DNA of 64,000 nt from Trematomus loennbergii. Its lineage: Eukaryota > Chordata > Actinopteri > Perciformes > Nototheniidae. Location of the stretch: contig JAAOOA010000176.1 in NCBI GenBank assembly GCA_012861695.1, positions 124,001-188,000 on the forward strand, read 5' to 3'. Numbering within the stretch: the stretch's first letter is position 1; the number at the start of each line of letters is the position of its first letter. The position numbers and the translations under genes are program-made. Shown here in pieces: positions 1-11,666 of the stretch. The notes beneath the pieces were generated by a model. That model saw nothing but the letters and a program-made list of their open reading frames with translations. It made no database searches and was not told the DNA's origin.

Positions 1-1469
1 TATCAATTCATAGTACTTCACTTCCGGACAGCTTTGGTCAAATACACTTTTATTATCTTTTGCAAAATGTTGTGCCATAAGGCTTAGTTCTAAGGTTTGA
101 ACCTTCCAAGTTCACACGAGGAAAAGTAGACCTTCTAAACTGTTTACCCCAGGTAAACCTCCATGCCATTCCACAACCACATGTAAGAAAAGCTGCATTT
201 GGGATATTAATGTTTATTGTAGTATTGTGTGCTTTTCTTCAGTCGTGTCAACTTGAAAGTCTGCATTGGCTTCAGGACCTGCCGGTGTCACTGTTTTACC
301 AAAAAAGGAAGGTAAGGAATGCATTTATCACTGATTTCACGATCTAATGTGCTCCATGTACAGATGATGAAAGTATAGGGGCAGAACAAAACAACTCTTT
401 CTTTTGGGTATCATTCTTCTGTTGAGAGATGTATTTAGCAGGCCAATTTGACAGGAGCAAAGGGAGCATGGAGCTCTCAGCTCAAACTTTGTCAACACGG
501 CACAGCTGCAGTGTCTAGTCTCTCAGGAGTAAGGCCATACAATGTTCATACATTCAGTCTATACCTTGATTTGGTTAAGGTCAGTAACAGACGTAAAACA
601 ACCCCCCTATTATCCTTCAACTTTCTCTCAGGTCAACCAGAGTGGAGAGCAGCATTGTGAACTTTCAAGCCTCTGGCTATTACTACCAGGGTTTATGGCG
701 AGCACTAGATGGCACCAAAGTTCGCCAATTCACCGGCGCATCTGCCATCACTCAGTGTCTAAAAGGCAAAGTGGTCCACCTGTATGGAGACTCTACCATC
801 AGGCAGTGGTTTGAGTTCCTCAACGCAGCACTACCAGGTAACTAATCCACAGGGATTTCCGGCAACAGTTTCATTTTGTTCACACTGCATCTTAATCTGT
901 TTCCTCTGTAATACCTTTAGATCTTAAGGAGTTTAACCTGGGCAGCTCGAGGACAAATGGACCTTTCATGGCCTTAGACTATGAAAACAAAATCATGGTG
1001 ACTTTCCGCCTCCATGGTCCTCCTCTCCGTTTTGTCGGCTCAATTGAAGAAATTCGTTACATTGCCAATGAACTAGATGACTTAATCGCGGGTCCCAACA
1101 TTGTCGTCGTTTTTGGCATCTGGGCTCACTTTGGCTCTTTCCCCATCGAGCTCTACATCCGGCGGCTACAAAGGATCCGCAGTGCGGTGGTGCGGCTGTT
1201 GGACAGGGCTCCAAAAACGGTGATCATCATCAGGACTGCAAACCCCAAAGCTTTGTTGCTTGATGTGGCGATAAACAACAGCGACTGGTTCTCGTGCAGT
1301 TTGATAAGTGCTAAGAGCCATATTTAAAGGACTGAATGTTCATCTGATTGATGCCTGGGAGATGGTCCTCGCTCACCACCTGCCAAACAGCCTCCATCCA
1401 CAACCTCCTATTATTACGAATATGATGGATGTTCTCTTCTCCTACACATGTCCTCAAAAGGGCGGCTAG
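1..1469 (+). pseudogene. NXPE-like gene, 3' exons of copy A (decayed)
   Basis: Three exons are visible at 243-311, 632-837 and 921-1469, with AG/GT borders at the same places as in the better copy at 52251-57582. The middle exon carries the PC-esterase nucleophile motif YGDSTIRQW, and the last carries the conserved block around VVFGIWAHFG and IDAWEM..AHH. Earlier exons lie outside the window. Compared with the second copy, the first exon has lost two bases (around 268-273), the second has lost one (around 641), and the last has lost one in the TTCTCG-TGCAG stretch near 1295. Both copies also lack one base at GATAAG-TGC (about 1308). The result cannot be read through, so I call it a pseudogene. 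NXPE proteins are secreted or Golgi-type glycoproteins whose enzymatic role is poorly defined. Confidence 0.85.
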
Positions 1470-1545
1470 ATAATAATAATAATAATAATAATTTTATTTA
1501 TCAAGCGCTTTATCAAGTGCTGAAAGACACAGAGGTAAGAAAAAA
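1470..1545. repeat. ATA microsatellite and 'GCGCTT' repeat tail
   Basis: About eight ATA units (1471-1494) are followed by a short stretch containing ATCAAGCGCTTTATCAAGTGCTG. A related motif occurs at about 14405-14465. It lies just after the NXPE stop codon and is also present at 57738-57810. Confidence 0.5.
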
Positions 1546-1977
1546 GATAATATAAAAAGTATATTTAAAATCGAGCAATAAAACCACAGTTGTCACAAGG
1601 ACTTGTCATCAATCACACATTAAAAGCTAGTCTAAAAAGATGTGTGTTCGTTGCGGGGGAGGAGTGGAGATTTAAGTCCATACTGAGATTAAATGTTTCT
1701 ATGTGTTTCTATCAAGTGCTGCATCTTTCGAACAGTCCATACAATAGATTGATGTTTTCAAATGTTTTTTCAATAACTCAAGTTGAGCGATATAACAAAT
1801 TATAATACCAGCCTTAATATTAAATTACATCCAACATAACTTCAAAAGTGATACTGTATATTCATAAAAATATAGCTCAGAAGATTTGAATGTTTTTTTG
1901 AAGGAACAGAAACCGGTTATTTTGATTGTTAATGTATTACACATATCAAACAAGATGCTGTTTTGTCATCAGAATTT

Positions 1978-2183
1978 CTCCTCCCTCCTCACCTGTGTCT
2001 TGTTTGTGTGATTAGTCTTGTGTGCATTTAAGTTCTGTTTTTCTGTCTGTCATTGTTAGATCCTTGTTTGTCTTTGACTGTGTTCACGGGGAAGAGTTCT
2101 GTTTGTTACTATTTAGCCTTGAAATAAAGTTATTTTCTGTGAAATCTGCATTTGGGTCCTGCCTGCTTCGCTCAACCCTGACG
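1978..2183 (+). mobile_element. LTR fragment (3' part), unit A copy
   Basis: This matches the 3' two-thirds of the solo LTR at 50641-50994 read on its minus strand. It includes the AATAAA signal (about 2121) and an ending close to CTCAACCCTGACG. The 5' part is missing. The same fragment sits at 58248-58450 in unit C, so it predates the duplication. Confidence 0.7.
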
Positions 2184-2403
2184 GCCGGGGTCAAGTTGTG
2201 TTCCCTGGATGAACTGAGCAGGCAGAGTCCCTGTAGCTTCACGGAGCAGCTAGCAGAGAGACAAGAAGCTAACAGCAGCAGTCACTTGACAGAGCTGTCA
2301 CTCAATGTGACCAAGCCCTAATTTATGCAAAAACTTTAAGACCTAATATAAATAAAAGGGATTCATAATCATGAAGGTGGAATCTAACTATATCCATAAT
2401 AAT

Positions 2404-2754
2404 ATTTATTGCATCCAGGGGTATGTTTTTTTCTGCTGTATTGCATTTTAACATGGGGGTCTATGGAAATTGCTCCTTTCTGCAGTCATCGCCTATCGGC
2501 CAATATATGAACTGCAGTTTGTGGCACTTCCGTATTGGCGTCCCGGCTCTTCCCCAGAGTTTGCCACTTGGTTCAGAGTCCGGCGCACTTCCTGGGGGCT
2601 TGGTTGTACCCTCGTTTTTAGAGATTTGGGTACGGAGGAAAAGAGAGAGGGTTTTATTTTCTGACGCTGCGTGAGTTCCCTGACACACCGGGGACACATG
2701 TTATATGTATAAAAGACATCAAAAAGTGCATTTTTCATGATAGGTCCCCTTTAA
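2404..2754. mobile_element. DNA-transposon remnant ending in TTTCATGATAGGTCCCC
   Basis: The right edge, with TTTTCATGATAGGTCCCC followed by TTTAA, looks like a terminal sequence of a short TTAA-type element; no clear left end is visible. A piece of it (CCGGCGCACTTCCTGGGGG) recurs at about 6285-6306, so it is dispersed. No coding potential survives comparison with the unit C copy at about 58685-59027, which has several indels. Confidence 0.4.
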
Positions 2755-2857
2755 TATCTGTAATTCTACAGGATTTTGCAAGTTATTTAAAAAAACATGA
2801 TAATTACTATAAAAATGTACAGTTGTTTCCTGTAAAATTAGGATCTTTTTTTACAAA
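2755..2857. repeat. Dispersed repeat, copy 1 of 3
   Basis: About 100 bp beginning TCTGTAATTCTACAGG and ending in TCCTGTAAAATTAGG plus a T run. Near-identical copies occur at 51497-51604 and 59027-59132. The 51 kb copy is outside the duplication units, so this is a transposable repeat and not only duplicated sequence. Confidence 0.6.
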
Positions 2858-3939
2858 TAAATCAAACTTTAATGCAGATGATAATAAATGATATTGTTAG
2901 GCAGCACATGAAATGAAGCATTGTGCAGAATATGACAGGGTAGCACAGCACTGCAACAGCAGCAAACAGATACATAATATGGTGCCCCCTACAGATAGTT
3001 CTATTTAATCACAAGAAAAACTCTTTATGACTGAATAGAAGTCTCATTTACTGTCTGGATTTTATTTTATTGACCGAAGGGACATACATGATCAGTGATC
3101 AAGTTTGTACCAGATTAAAGGTACAAGGTACGATCCCCTTGTTACTGAATCATGTTCACCAGGCTTCCACAAAAAGCCTTTCCTCTTGTTCACTTCTGCA
3201 GTCAAGCTCAGATTGCAGATGTGAATGTGTGTTTGATTTAATTCAATTCAGAAGGGATCTGCGGCTCCCACCACAGGTTTGCAATATTACATTGAAACAG
3301 GGTCGTTGGAAATATAAGTGTCCCCTGATCCATGTCAGTGCTGGCAAAGTGAAGCTGAAGGTTTTTCAAATTCATCTTCACAATTTATTTAAAGCAATCT
3401 TTATGTACGACCTCCGAAAGCAGGAGGGGGAAAGGCAAAAGAAATATGACCTTGACGTGCGGTTAAACCATTGACCAGGAGTGCTTTAGATATGTCCTGA
3501 AATGCAATGTTTAATATTCTCTCTGCTGCCATTGAATAAAAGTAACAGTAAACAGCAGAACATAGTCAACTGTTCATGATATACAAAATACTTTGTATTC
3601 AATGAGACGTATACATACTGAGGGAGAACCTCAGGTAAAGGTAATCAGGTCAATCTAAACACGTACTTGTTATACACACACACTTCATCATATTTGTACC
3701 ACACATGTTTTCTCTCTTGGGAGGTCAGGGAGGACTCAGGTCTGACTGCAGTGTGTTATATACCTGGGAGCCATGGAGACCCTCAAGGCCCCTCCACCAC
3801 ATCAAAATGACAGCACACAGGGCCAGGAGAGGAGCCAATCAAATATTCATTCATGGCCCCTCCTCTCTCCGTTTCTCTCAGCTCCGGTTCACTCCAGATA
3901 GTGAAAACACACACAGTCTCTGTTCACACCTTCCCCTCA
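2858..3939. other. Non-coding stretch of unit A
   Basis: No gene recognised. An open frame at 3070-3474 is broken by indels in the unit C copy and shows no known domain. The end of this stretch (about 3912-3939) is the host flank into which the transposon cluster at 3940-8230 inserted; unit C keeps it uninterrupted at about 60190-60290. Confidence 0.5.
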
Positions 3940-5083
3940 TGCCCCTTTCACACCAACGCAACTCCGGTTCAAGCTCCGTGCTAGAGCTTTTCTGGTTCAG
4001 AACCGGTTCTTCGGTTTAGCGCCGGCTCTTTTCACACCGCTCAGAGCCCGACTGGTGCTGCCGCTGCTGCGTCATGACGTCACAGTTTACGTCGCTGAGT
4101 TTCTCCCCAACGCCGGAGCTCACCTCACAACAGCGGGCCGGGGACTGCGTTGCTTTTAATCATACGAAGCCAGATTAAATTAAATAACGACTTCTCCAAC
4201 CTTATACTTTTCTCCAGAGTGCCGTGGTTCATTGTTTATTAATGTGTTTCAGCGGCATTTACCGACCGCTGCAGTGCTGGCCGGCTGCTCTTCAACGGGA
4301 GTGTATTCTCCCGTTAGCTCCGGGTTAGCTCACACGGCTCTAAAGTATTCACTGTCTGACTGTCACACAAGCAGCTGATACATATCCCCAGTTCCCCTTA
4401 AGTGAATGTGTGTCAGTCTGAATTGACGCTGTTTGGTGTCAGTCTGAATTGACGCTGTTTGGCATCACAACGCTGTTATGAAAGTTTCTCTGGTATAACA
4501 TGGGTGATGTTAGCATAGCAACCGAAGCTAAACTGACTACTTGCTAAGCAGTTTTCTACAGGCACTTTTTACCGACGTATTTTTCATTATGATTCTACTT
4601 GTGATAGTCGGACATGACAACCGGTGCAGCCCATGTATTGATTCCATCCGATAGCTGCTATAATAACAAACAAAACGTCTGCCTGCTCTCCACAATGATC
4701 AATAACAGCGAACGGATGGTCAAAGTAAGGTACAAATAAACAGAATCACACGAAGCCTGGTTAGTGTTGCCTGACTTTATAAAGTGTGTTTTTTTTAACA
4801 AGTGTGTGGTTGCGTTCTAGTCACTTTGCTCAGCGCTACTGCTTGTTACAACTTTTATTTGCCGTACTCGCCTTAAGTGTTAGCTCAGGTTAATCTCGCC
4901 CCCCTCCGACGTAAGCGTGACGTATGCGGTTCTTGCTTCTAGACGGACAACTTTTTGGTGCTCGAAACGAACCGGATTCCGGAGCTATGACGCTGCTCTG
5001 CTGCGGTGTGAACAGGAAAACCCGGTGCTTTTCAAGCACCAGCACCGAACCGGCCCTGAAACACCGTTGGTGTGAAAGGGGTA
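3940..5083. mobile_element. Non-autonomous DNA transposon E1 (3-bp TSD)
   Basis: The ends are inverted copies: TGCCCCTTTCACACCAACG at 3940-3958 and CGTTGGTGTGAAAGGGGTA at 5065-5083. The element is flanked by TCA on both sides (3937-3939 and 5084-5086). Unit C has the empty site, reading straight through CCCCTCAGTGGAG near 60215, which confirms the limits and the 3-bp duplication. No transposase is visible. A 3-bp duplication would fit PIF/Harbinger or CACTA-type families; I cannot choose. Confidence 0.8.
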
Positions 5084-5140
5084 TCAGTGGAGAGGCTTTG
5101 CGTGTGTGTTCAGTTCCTGGGGGAGAGTTTGAGTAAAGTG

Positions 5141-5181
5141 CCTTGGTGTGAAAGGGGTATGTTACCCCTTTCACACCAAGG
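5141..5181. repeat. Perfect palindrome made of two transposon ends
   Basis: CCTTGGTGTGAAAGGGGTA (5141-5159), a 3-base spacer TGT, then TACCCCTTTCACACCAAGG (5163-5181). The arms are exact 19-bp reverse complements and match the terminal repeats of E1, so a right end abuts a left end tail to tail. Confidence 0.9.
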
Positions 5182-5244
5182 CTTTTCCCCTTCTAGCTCC
5201 GTGCTAGTTCAGAACCGGTTCTTCGGTTTAGCGCCGGCTCTTTT

Positions 5245-5955
5245 CCATGGATGTATAATAAGAACTGGATACAGTGTGGGAGGCGGGGCCTCATTCATTC
5301 CTATGAGAGTTGCTCATTCGCGCATGATGATAAAATGGCCCAACTTTTGAGAGAGCGAAACGTCACAGATTACCCGGCATGCCTGAGAAGTACCCGTATG
5401 TGCGCTCATAGCGCATGCGCAACTTTAACCATGCCCCCCAAAATGCTCGTTCACATCAAGCACGTCAATTTGCGTACACGTAACAGCACCGCACGTTCAT
5501 GACAGCATGGTAATGGTTTGTTATGATAGATTTGATATTAACGAGGCGGCAGTTAGCAGCTAGCGGTTAGCTAGTAATTATGCTAATTTACACATCAATT
5601 GTTATGTACTTTTATATTACGCTGTAACAGGATCTAGTGATATCCAAGCAACAGAGCTTCATTTAGCATGAAAGAATTATTGCACTGTATAATATATATA
5701 TATATATTATATGTATATATATACAGTGCAATAAGCTTCTTAGTGCAATAAGAAGCTACAGGGACGTTAATCTACGTCGGTAATATTAACTTTATTTAAT
5801 ACAACATTTACGGTACAAGATTTAATCATACAGCCCATGTAGTATACTATTTTACAAATGATGAATTACAGCAAACATGTGCAATATATCCATTATTACA
5901 GCTCCGTGGGCTGGCAGTAAGGCGATATGGGTCCGTTCTTATTGTGCATCCATGG
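5245..5955. mobile_element. MITE-like element with CCATGGATGTAT-type ends
   Basis: CCATGGATGTATAATAAGAA at the left (5245) faces an inverted relative, TTCTTATTGTGCATCCATGG, at the right (5936-5955). A single similar end (TTCTTATTATACATCCATGG) is at about 36946-36965. No protein is encoded. The surrounding AT-rich interior includes the hairpin at 5680-5731. Confidence 0.5.
5680..5731. repeat. AT-rich inverted repeat
   Basis: TTGCACTGTATAATATA and its inverted partner TATATATACAGTGCAA flank a TA-rich centre, giving a long potential hairpin. A further GTGCAATAAGAAGC lies immediately to the right. Confidence 0.5.
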
Positions 5956-6815
5956 GTAAAGATAAACGCATGTAGTGCTGAACACGTAACATGAATGTGC
6001 CGGGCGGCGCGGTCCCTTGGGTTAGATGCGCGTTCATAATGCAGAGGGAAATAACTCTCAGAATAACGTTATTAGCACATTTTTACAACTTGAGGAACGA
6101 ATGTTTTTAATAAGGGCTATACAAGTGTTCATACTGGGTAGTTTATTTAGTTTTTTTTAAATTATCCAACGATTTACAGACCACTCTTTCCCCATGTAAG
6201 TCAATGGGAAAAAGTGTTTCCGGGCCTGGCAACCAAAAGGAAGTGTAGTACCGCCGTTTGGCCAGCACGAATATTTTCATCTGAGTCCGGCGCACTTCCT
6301 GGGGGCTTGCTCTTTTTTTTTTGTTCTTCGGTTTAGCGCCGGCTCTTTTCACACCGCTCAGAGCCCGACTGGTGCTGCCGCTGCTGCGTCATGACGTCAC
6401 AGTTTACGTCGCTGAGTTTCTCCCCAACGGAGCTCACCTCACAACAACAACGGGCCGGGGACTGCGTCGGGTCGATGATCGTGTTGCTTTTAATCATACG
6501 AAGCCAGATTAAATTAAATAACGACTTCTCCAACCTTATACTTTTCTCCAGAGTGCCGTGGTTCATTGTTTATTAATGTGTTTCATCGGCATTTACCGAC
6601 CGCTGCAGTGCTGGCTGCTCTTCAACGGGAGTTTATTCTCCCGTTAGCTCCGGGTTAGCTCACACGGCTCTAAAGTATTCACTGTCTGACTGTCACACAA
6701 GCAGCTGTTACATATCCCCAGTTCCCCTTAAGTGAATGTGTGTCAGTCTGAATTGACGCTGTTTGGCATCACAACGCTGCTATGAAAGTTTCTCTGGTAT
6801 AACATGGGTGATGTT

Positions 6816-7664
6816 TGTTGGAGCAGAACACCTCTGCTACGCGCCGTTCGTTGGATGAGGCTGGATCTCTATTAAATTAAGAAAGGAATTGAAAACACCG
6901 GAATCAAAGTTATAACAAATTATCTGAGTTTACTTCTGGTAGGAAACCAAACACATATACAAGTTATACAGAGTACTCGAGTACTCCGGGCTTCAGGTTT
7001 GTGACGCGGTTTTACAGGTAGACAGACCAGCTTTCAGAAAACGAGAAGTATGGACTCCAGGTTTGTGATGCGGTTTACCGTCTTCTAGCACCAGCTTTCA
7101 ACAAACCAGAAGCATTTTTACACTCAAAAACATCAGTATTCATATCTATTTTTGGGGCGGAGATCAGTTTACTCTTCCTTCCATTTTCCTCCCAAGCGAA
7201 TCAGAGTTCCGTGAGGAGGAGCTGTGTAAGCTGATCACCTCCCCCAAATGTCCTGACTGGCTGGATTCCCTTCTGGTCTGGTTCAATCAGAGTTCAGACC
7301 ATAAAGTTCCATAAGGTCAAAAGTCAACCTCTATCTGCGATTAGAATCTTAACTTCATTTCTTTCCCATGAGTTCTCCACATATTTAACGATGTCTTTTA
7401 ACGACTTAAAAAACAACATCTGGTCTTAGCGGTGATAAGGAGCGATGTAATGTTGTCTTTAACGACCTTAATGACGACATCTGCTTTTAGGGGTGAACCC
7501 AGGCAAGGTGTGTGTATACACAGAATCTCTGGGTCAGTGAGTTTAAAAGTGAGAATAACATTCTTTTTCTAAGTGATTATCAAAACCCGTTTGTGATTAC
7601 CTAAAACAGTTCAAACAATACATGTTTACTTCAATACAGTGTAGAATCATATCTTTTTACTTCA
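6816..7664 (+). mobile_element. Solo LTR, 849 bp, 4-bp TSD
   Basis: It begins TGTTGGAGCAG and ends TTTTTACTTCA, with TG...CA termini. TGTT lies on both sides (6812-6815 and 7665-7668). E1, the sister element at 3940-5083, shows the uninterrupted site (GTGATGTTAGCATAG near 4503), which proves the insertion and its limits. No internal retroviral region is present, so it is a recombination remnant. The same LTR family recurs inverted at 38067-38879. A 4-bp duplication is usual for some Ty3/gypsy-type elements. Confidence 0.9.
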
Positions 7665-8562
7665 TGTTAGCATAGCAACCGAAGCTAAACTGACTACTTG
7701 CTAAGCTGTTTTATACAGGCACTTTTTACCGGCGTATTTTTCATTATGATTCTACTTGTGATAGTCGGACATGACAACCTGTGCAGCCCATGTATTGATT
7801 CCATCCGATAGCTGCTATAATAACAAACAAAACGTCTGCCTGCTCTCCACAATGATCAATAACAGCGAACGGATGGTCAAAGTAAGGTACAAATAAACAG
7901 AATCACACAAAGCCTGGTTAGTGTTGCCTGACTTTATAAAGCGTGTTTTTTTTTTACAAGTGTGTGGTTGCGTTCTAGTCACTTTGCTCAGCACTACTGC
8001 TGGTTACAACTTGTATTTGCCGTACTCGCCTTAACTGTTATCTCAGGTTAATCTCGCCCCCCTCCGACGTAAGCGGTTCTTGCTTCTACACGGACAACTT
8101 TTTGGTGCTCGAAACGAACCGGATTCCGGAGCTTAGAGACTGCTCCGCTGCGGTGTGAACAGGAAAACCCGGTGCTTTTCAAGCACCAGCACCGAACCGG
8201 CCCTGAAACACCGTTGGTGTGAATGGGGTAACAGTCTCTGTTCACACCTTCCCCTCAGTGGAGAGGCTTTGCGTGTGTGTTCAGTTCCTGGGGGAGAGTT
8301 TGAGTAAAGTGTTACAGGGAACGAGAGCTCTGTTTAGGGTCAAATGCAGAACTGGGAAAGTCTGTCTGGTTCTGCAGTGTAATCGTGCACGTTCTAACCT
8401 GCACATGCACATAATAGATGAAGATATCAGATCTTTTTAAAAAGGAAAGGAAGCACAATCAAAAAATACTGTTCCAACAAATGTCATGTATGCAGAGTAA
8501 AAATGCCAACGTTTAAGCAAGAAATAGAACTTAAATATAAAAAATAAAAGTACTATCTAAAG

Positions 8563-9150
8563 CACATGTGTCAAACTCAAGGCCCGGGGGCCAAATCAGG
8601 CCCTTGGTGGATTTAATTTCGGTCCGCAGGATAATTTTTAATTACTATTAGATCTGGCCCGCCGGTATATTGCACGCACACCTTCACTCAATCCTGAGGG
8701 TTTCCTCAGCTCAGAGCCTGACCCCAAACATTGATGAACTTGCACCCAAGATGAGATGCCAAGTATCTGAGCTAGCATCACAGAGCAGCACACTGAGTTT
8801 ACATGGATGTTTCCTTCTGCACTTTGTTTCTTGAGACAACAGGGCATGTTTGGTTTTTTCTTTGAGGGAAATTGTTTTTTTGAAGCTGTTGTTGGCCTGT
8901 GGAAAAATATGATCATAAGAAATGACTCTGGAAAAGCTGCAGATAGAGCCATAAGAAATGAATGCAACTGATTATTTAATGTTTAATGTTGTTTTTATAG
9001 GCAATCATTTAAGCTTTGTTAGTTCCAGGTTTAATATGTGCAATCAGTTCATTTCAATACGTTTTGCAATAAACATTGAACCAGTCCGCCCCTCCACTAG
9101 TACCCATTTTTTTATTTTGGCCCACTGTGTATTTGAGTTTGACACCCCTG
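8563..9150. mobile_element. hAT (Charlie-like) non-autonomous element, unit A
   Basis: The ends CACATGTGTCAAACTCAAGG and GAGTTTGACACCCCTG are inverted relatives of a common CAGGGGTGTCAAACTC hAT terminus. ATCTAAAG is duplicated exactly on both sides (8555-8562, 9151-9158), the 8-bp duplication expected of hAT. Unit B has the empty site (about 39153-39162). No transposase frame is left. Confidence 0.9.
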
Positions 9151-9782
9151 ATCTAAAGTGTTTACATTAAATGAATGATAGCAGTAATATAAGATGCACT
9201 GTAGTAAAACAACAACAATACATAACAGGTAAATACCTCAATCCTTCAAATGTGTACTTAAGTGCAGTACTTCCTCCACTGTAACTACATCATGTGTCAT
9301 GTTGGGTAGTATATGAAGACTGATGGTTAATAAACTCTTGTATATTTGAAGTGTATTTAATAAATTGTTTTAAGGTTTTTAATGCAGAATTAAAGAGAAG
9401 CTTTACAGCAGGTAAGAATCTTGTTCTTGTTGACCTTCAGTGAGAAAGTTGATGGATAAGTGGATAGATCATGTGACTTCATTATGATGTCCTCTAAATC
9501 CACACAACTGTAGACCGTGAAGGAAGGAGAAAGCACAAGGCCCATTTGAATTTACTAATCATATTATTAGAATTATTTCAGTTTAAATTGTTGATAAAAG
9601 CTCGACTCTTTATTGTAATTTTAAAGAGGACATATTATTCTCATTTCACGTTCATATTTGGATTTTGTGCTTTTACTGTGACATGTTTAAATGCTTTAAT
9701 ATTCAATAAGTGCTATATTTGTCTCACTGCCATAGATTCTCCTTCCAGTGGAATGAAGATATAACGAAGTGAGTTTTTTTTG

Positions 9783-9860
9783 TGTCTCTGAGCTGCAACC
9801 ACAGCTTCTGTTCGAGCTGCCTGGAGACATTCTGGGAACAAAGTAAGAACACAAACTGTC
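9783..9860 (+). pseudogene. Isolated RING fragment upstream of TRIM copy A
   Basis: Reads SLSCNHSFCSSCLETFWEQ, matching residues about 26-50 of the RING finger of the TRIM gene 460 bp downstream, and stops matching just after the next cysteine. It lacks the first zinc ligands and the last cysteine pair. It is an internal partial duplication, present in all three units. Confidence 0.75.
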
Positions 9861-10247
9861 CACTTCAAATTTTTATATATGAGCATTTCCTTTTTATCCT
9901 ACGTTGTTGTTTTTTTAAACGTGTTAAATTGTATGTGTTTTTCTTCAACAGATACCTGGACAAAGTCACTGTCCTGAACTGAATACCAAAGGACATTTCC
10001 CTCTGAAAGACATCCTGACTCCATCTGCTGGTGAATACATGACATAGCAGCATTTCCTGATGTTGATAATTCACCCTGTGACGGAGGTCAGAGAAAACGA
10101 AAGTGGATTTTGACATTGTTGAACAGCGCTGAGACGCCATTACAGGGTGTGAGATTTCTGCTCGGAGACACGTTTGGAGTATATTTGGGGAGAAGTGGAG
10201 AGACTGTAAGTTGGTGAGTCCTGCTCTAGAAATAACTTTAATACCAA

Positions 10248-11666
10248 ATGGCTGAGAAAATCGCTCTTGTTGAAAGTTTCCTGAGCTGCCATGTGTGTTC
10301 AGAGACTTTCAGAGATCCCGTGTCTCTGGGCTGTAACCACAGCTTCTGTTCGAGCTGCCTGCAGACATTCTGGGAACAAAGTAAGAACAAAAACTGTCCC
10401 ATTTGTAAAAGAAAGTTCTCCAAAGATCCTGTGGGGAACTTTGCACTGAAGGAACTGTCTGACTCCTTTGCTGAGAGAGAGAAAGCTGGATCATCTGAGA
10501 CAGAAAAAGGAGAGAAGAAGGTGGAGGTGGTGTGTAGTATACATCAAGAAAAGCCTAGATTGTTCTGTATGGATGAATTGAGAGCTGTGTGTCCTGTCTG
10601 TGAGTTTTCTCTCCACCAGAGTCACAAGGTGGTTCCTGTAGAACAAGCAGTCAGTGAGCTGAAGGACCTGCTGAAATCTGACTTAGAGTCTCTGCAGGAC
10701 AAGAGGGACAAATACAAAGGAGTGGAGACAACATACAATGAAGTGATTCAAGTGTCCAAGAAGCAGCTGCTGTCCACAGAGAGGCAGATCAGAGCAGAGT
10801 TCATCAAGCTCCATCAGTTCCTGAAAGAGGAAGAGGAGTCCAGACTGGCAGCTCTGAGGGAGGAAGAGGAGCAGAAAGGGAAGACTATCAGCAGAGAGAT
10901 GAAGAGCATTCAGGAGCACATCTCCTCTCTGTCACACAGTATCTCTGCTGTTGAAGAAGAGCTGCAGAAACACAACGTGCCCTTCCTCAGCAGTTATAAA
11001 GCCACTCAGAGCAGAGCCAGAGTCCAGAGCTCACTGTCAGACCCACAGCTGCTCTCAGGAGCGCTGACAGATGTGGCCAAACACCTGGGCAACCTGTCCT
11101 TCAGAGTCTGGGAGAAGATGAAGGACCAGGTCCACTTCAGTCCTGTCCTTCTGGACCCAAACACTGCAACAGCTGGCTCTATCTGTCTGATGATCTGACC
11201 AGTGTGAGAAATGGAGACACAGATCAGCAGCTTCCTGATAATCCAGAGAGATTCACTAACGTGCTGATGTTCTGGGCTCTGAGGGCTTCAGCTCAGGGAA
11301 ACACAGCTGGGAGGTGGAGGTGGGAGATCATCCTGACTGGATTATAGGTTTGACTAAAGAGTCAGTTGACAGGAAGGGAGAGTATAGTGCCTCACCAGAA
11401 GATGGAATCTGGTGTTTATGTATGACGATGGAGAATACACTAATGGTGCTGGTGAGACTGTCAGAGTGGAGAAGAATCTCCAGAGGATCAGAGTCCAGCT
11501 GGACTATGACAGGGGGAGGTGTCCTTCTACGACCCTGAACACATGACTCCCATCTGCACTCACAGAGACACTTTCACTGAGAAACTCTTCCCATGGTTCA
11601 TATTGGAAAGCTGGTGATGCTAAAACTGCTGATATCAAAATCTGTCAGAGTGAGATTCCTCTGTGA
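10248..11666 (+). pseudogene. TRIM35/NF7-like RING-B-box-coiled-coil-SPRY gene, copy A (frameshifted)
   Basis: From ATG 10248 the frame reads a C3HC4 RING (Cys14, Cys17, Cys29, His31, Cys34, Cys37, Cys50, Cys53), a B-box 2 (CSIH...FC...CPVC...HQSH), and a coiled coil of about 130 residues. It fails at about 11168, where one base is lost relative to copy C (GCA-ACAGC). The PRY-SPRY part continues in other frames ([15 protein letters not shown], then [16 protein letters not shown]) with further indels near 11257 and 11515. The coding sequence shows no intron. Proteins of this family are ubiquitin ligases, many acting in antiviral signalling in fish. A truncated RING-B-box-coiled-coil protein of 316 residues could still be made; I favour pseudogene. 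Confidence 0.85.

Larger units (their letters stand above)
5163..8230. mobile_element. Second copy of the E1 family (E2), heavily interrupted
   Basis: It starts with the palindrome's right arm and ends with CGTTGGTGTGAATGGGGTA (8212-8230). Its interior matches E1 from GTTCTTCGGTTTAGCGCCGG onward. It is interrupted twice: by about 1.1 kb at 5245-6322, flanked by a duplicated stretch GTTCTTCGGTTTAGCGCCGG (about 5218 and 6323), and by a solo LTR at 6816-7664. After its right end the host flank CAGTCTCTGTTCACACC is repeated. Confidence 0.7.

Noticed and set aside
993..1214. Minus-strand open frame within the NXPE last exon
   Set aside because: Antisense shadow of the strongly conserved esterase exon; it recurs at 57260-57481 only because the exon is duplicated.
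3070..3474. 134-codon open frame between the NXPE and TRIM regions of unit A
   Set aside because: The unit C copy (59354-59749) has indels that change the frame without compensation, and no domain is recognisable.
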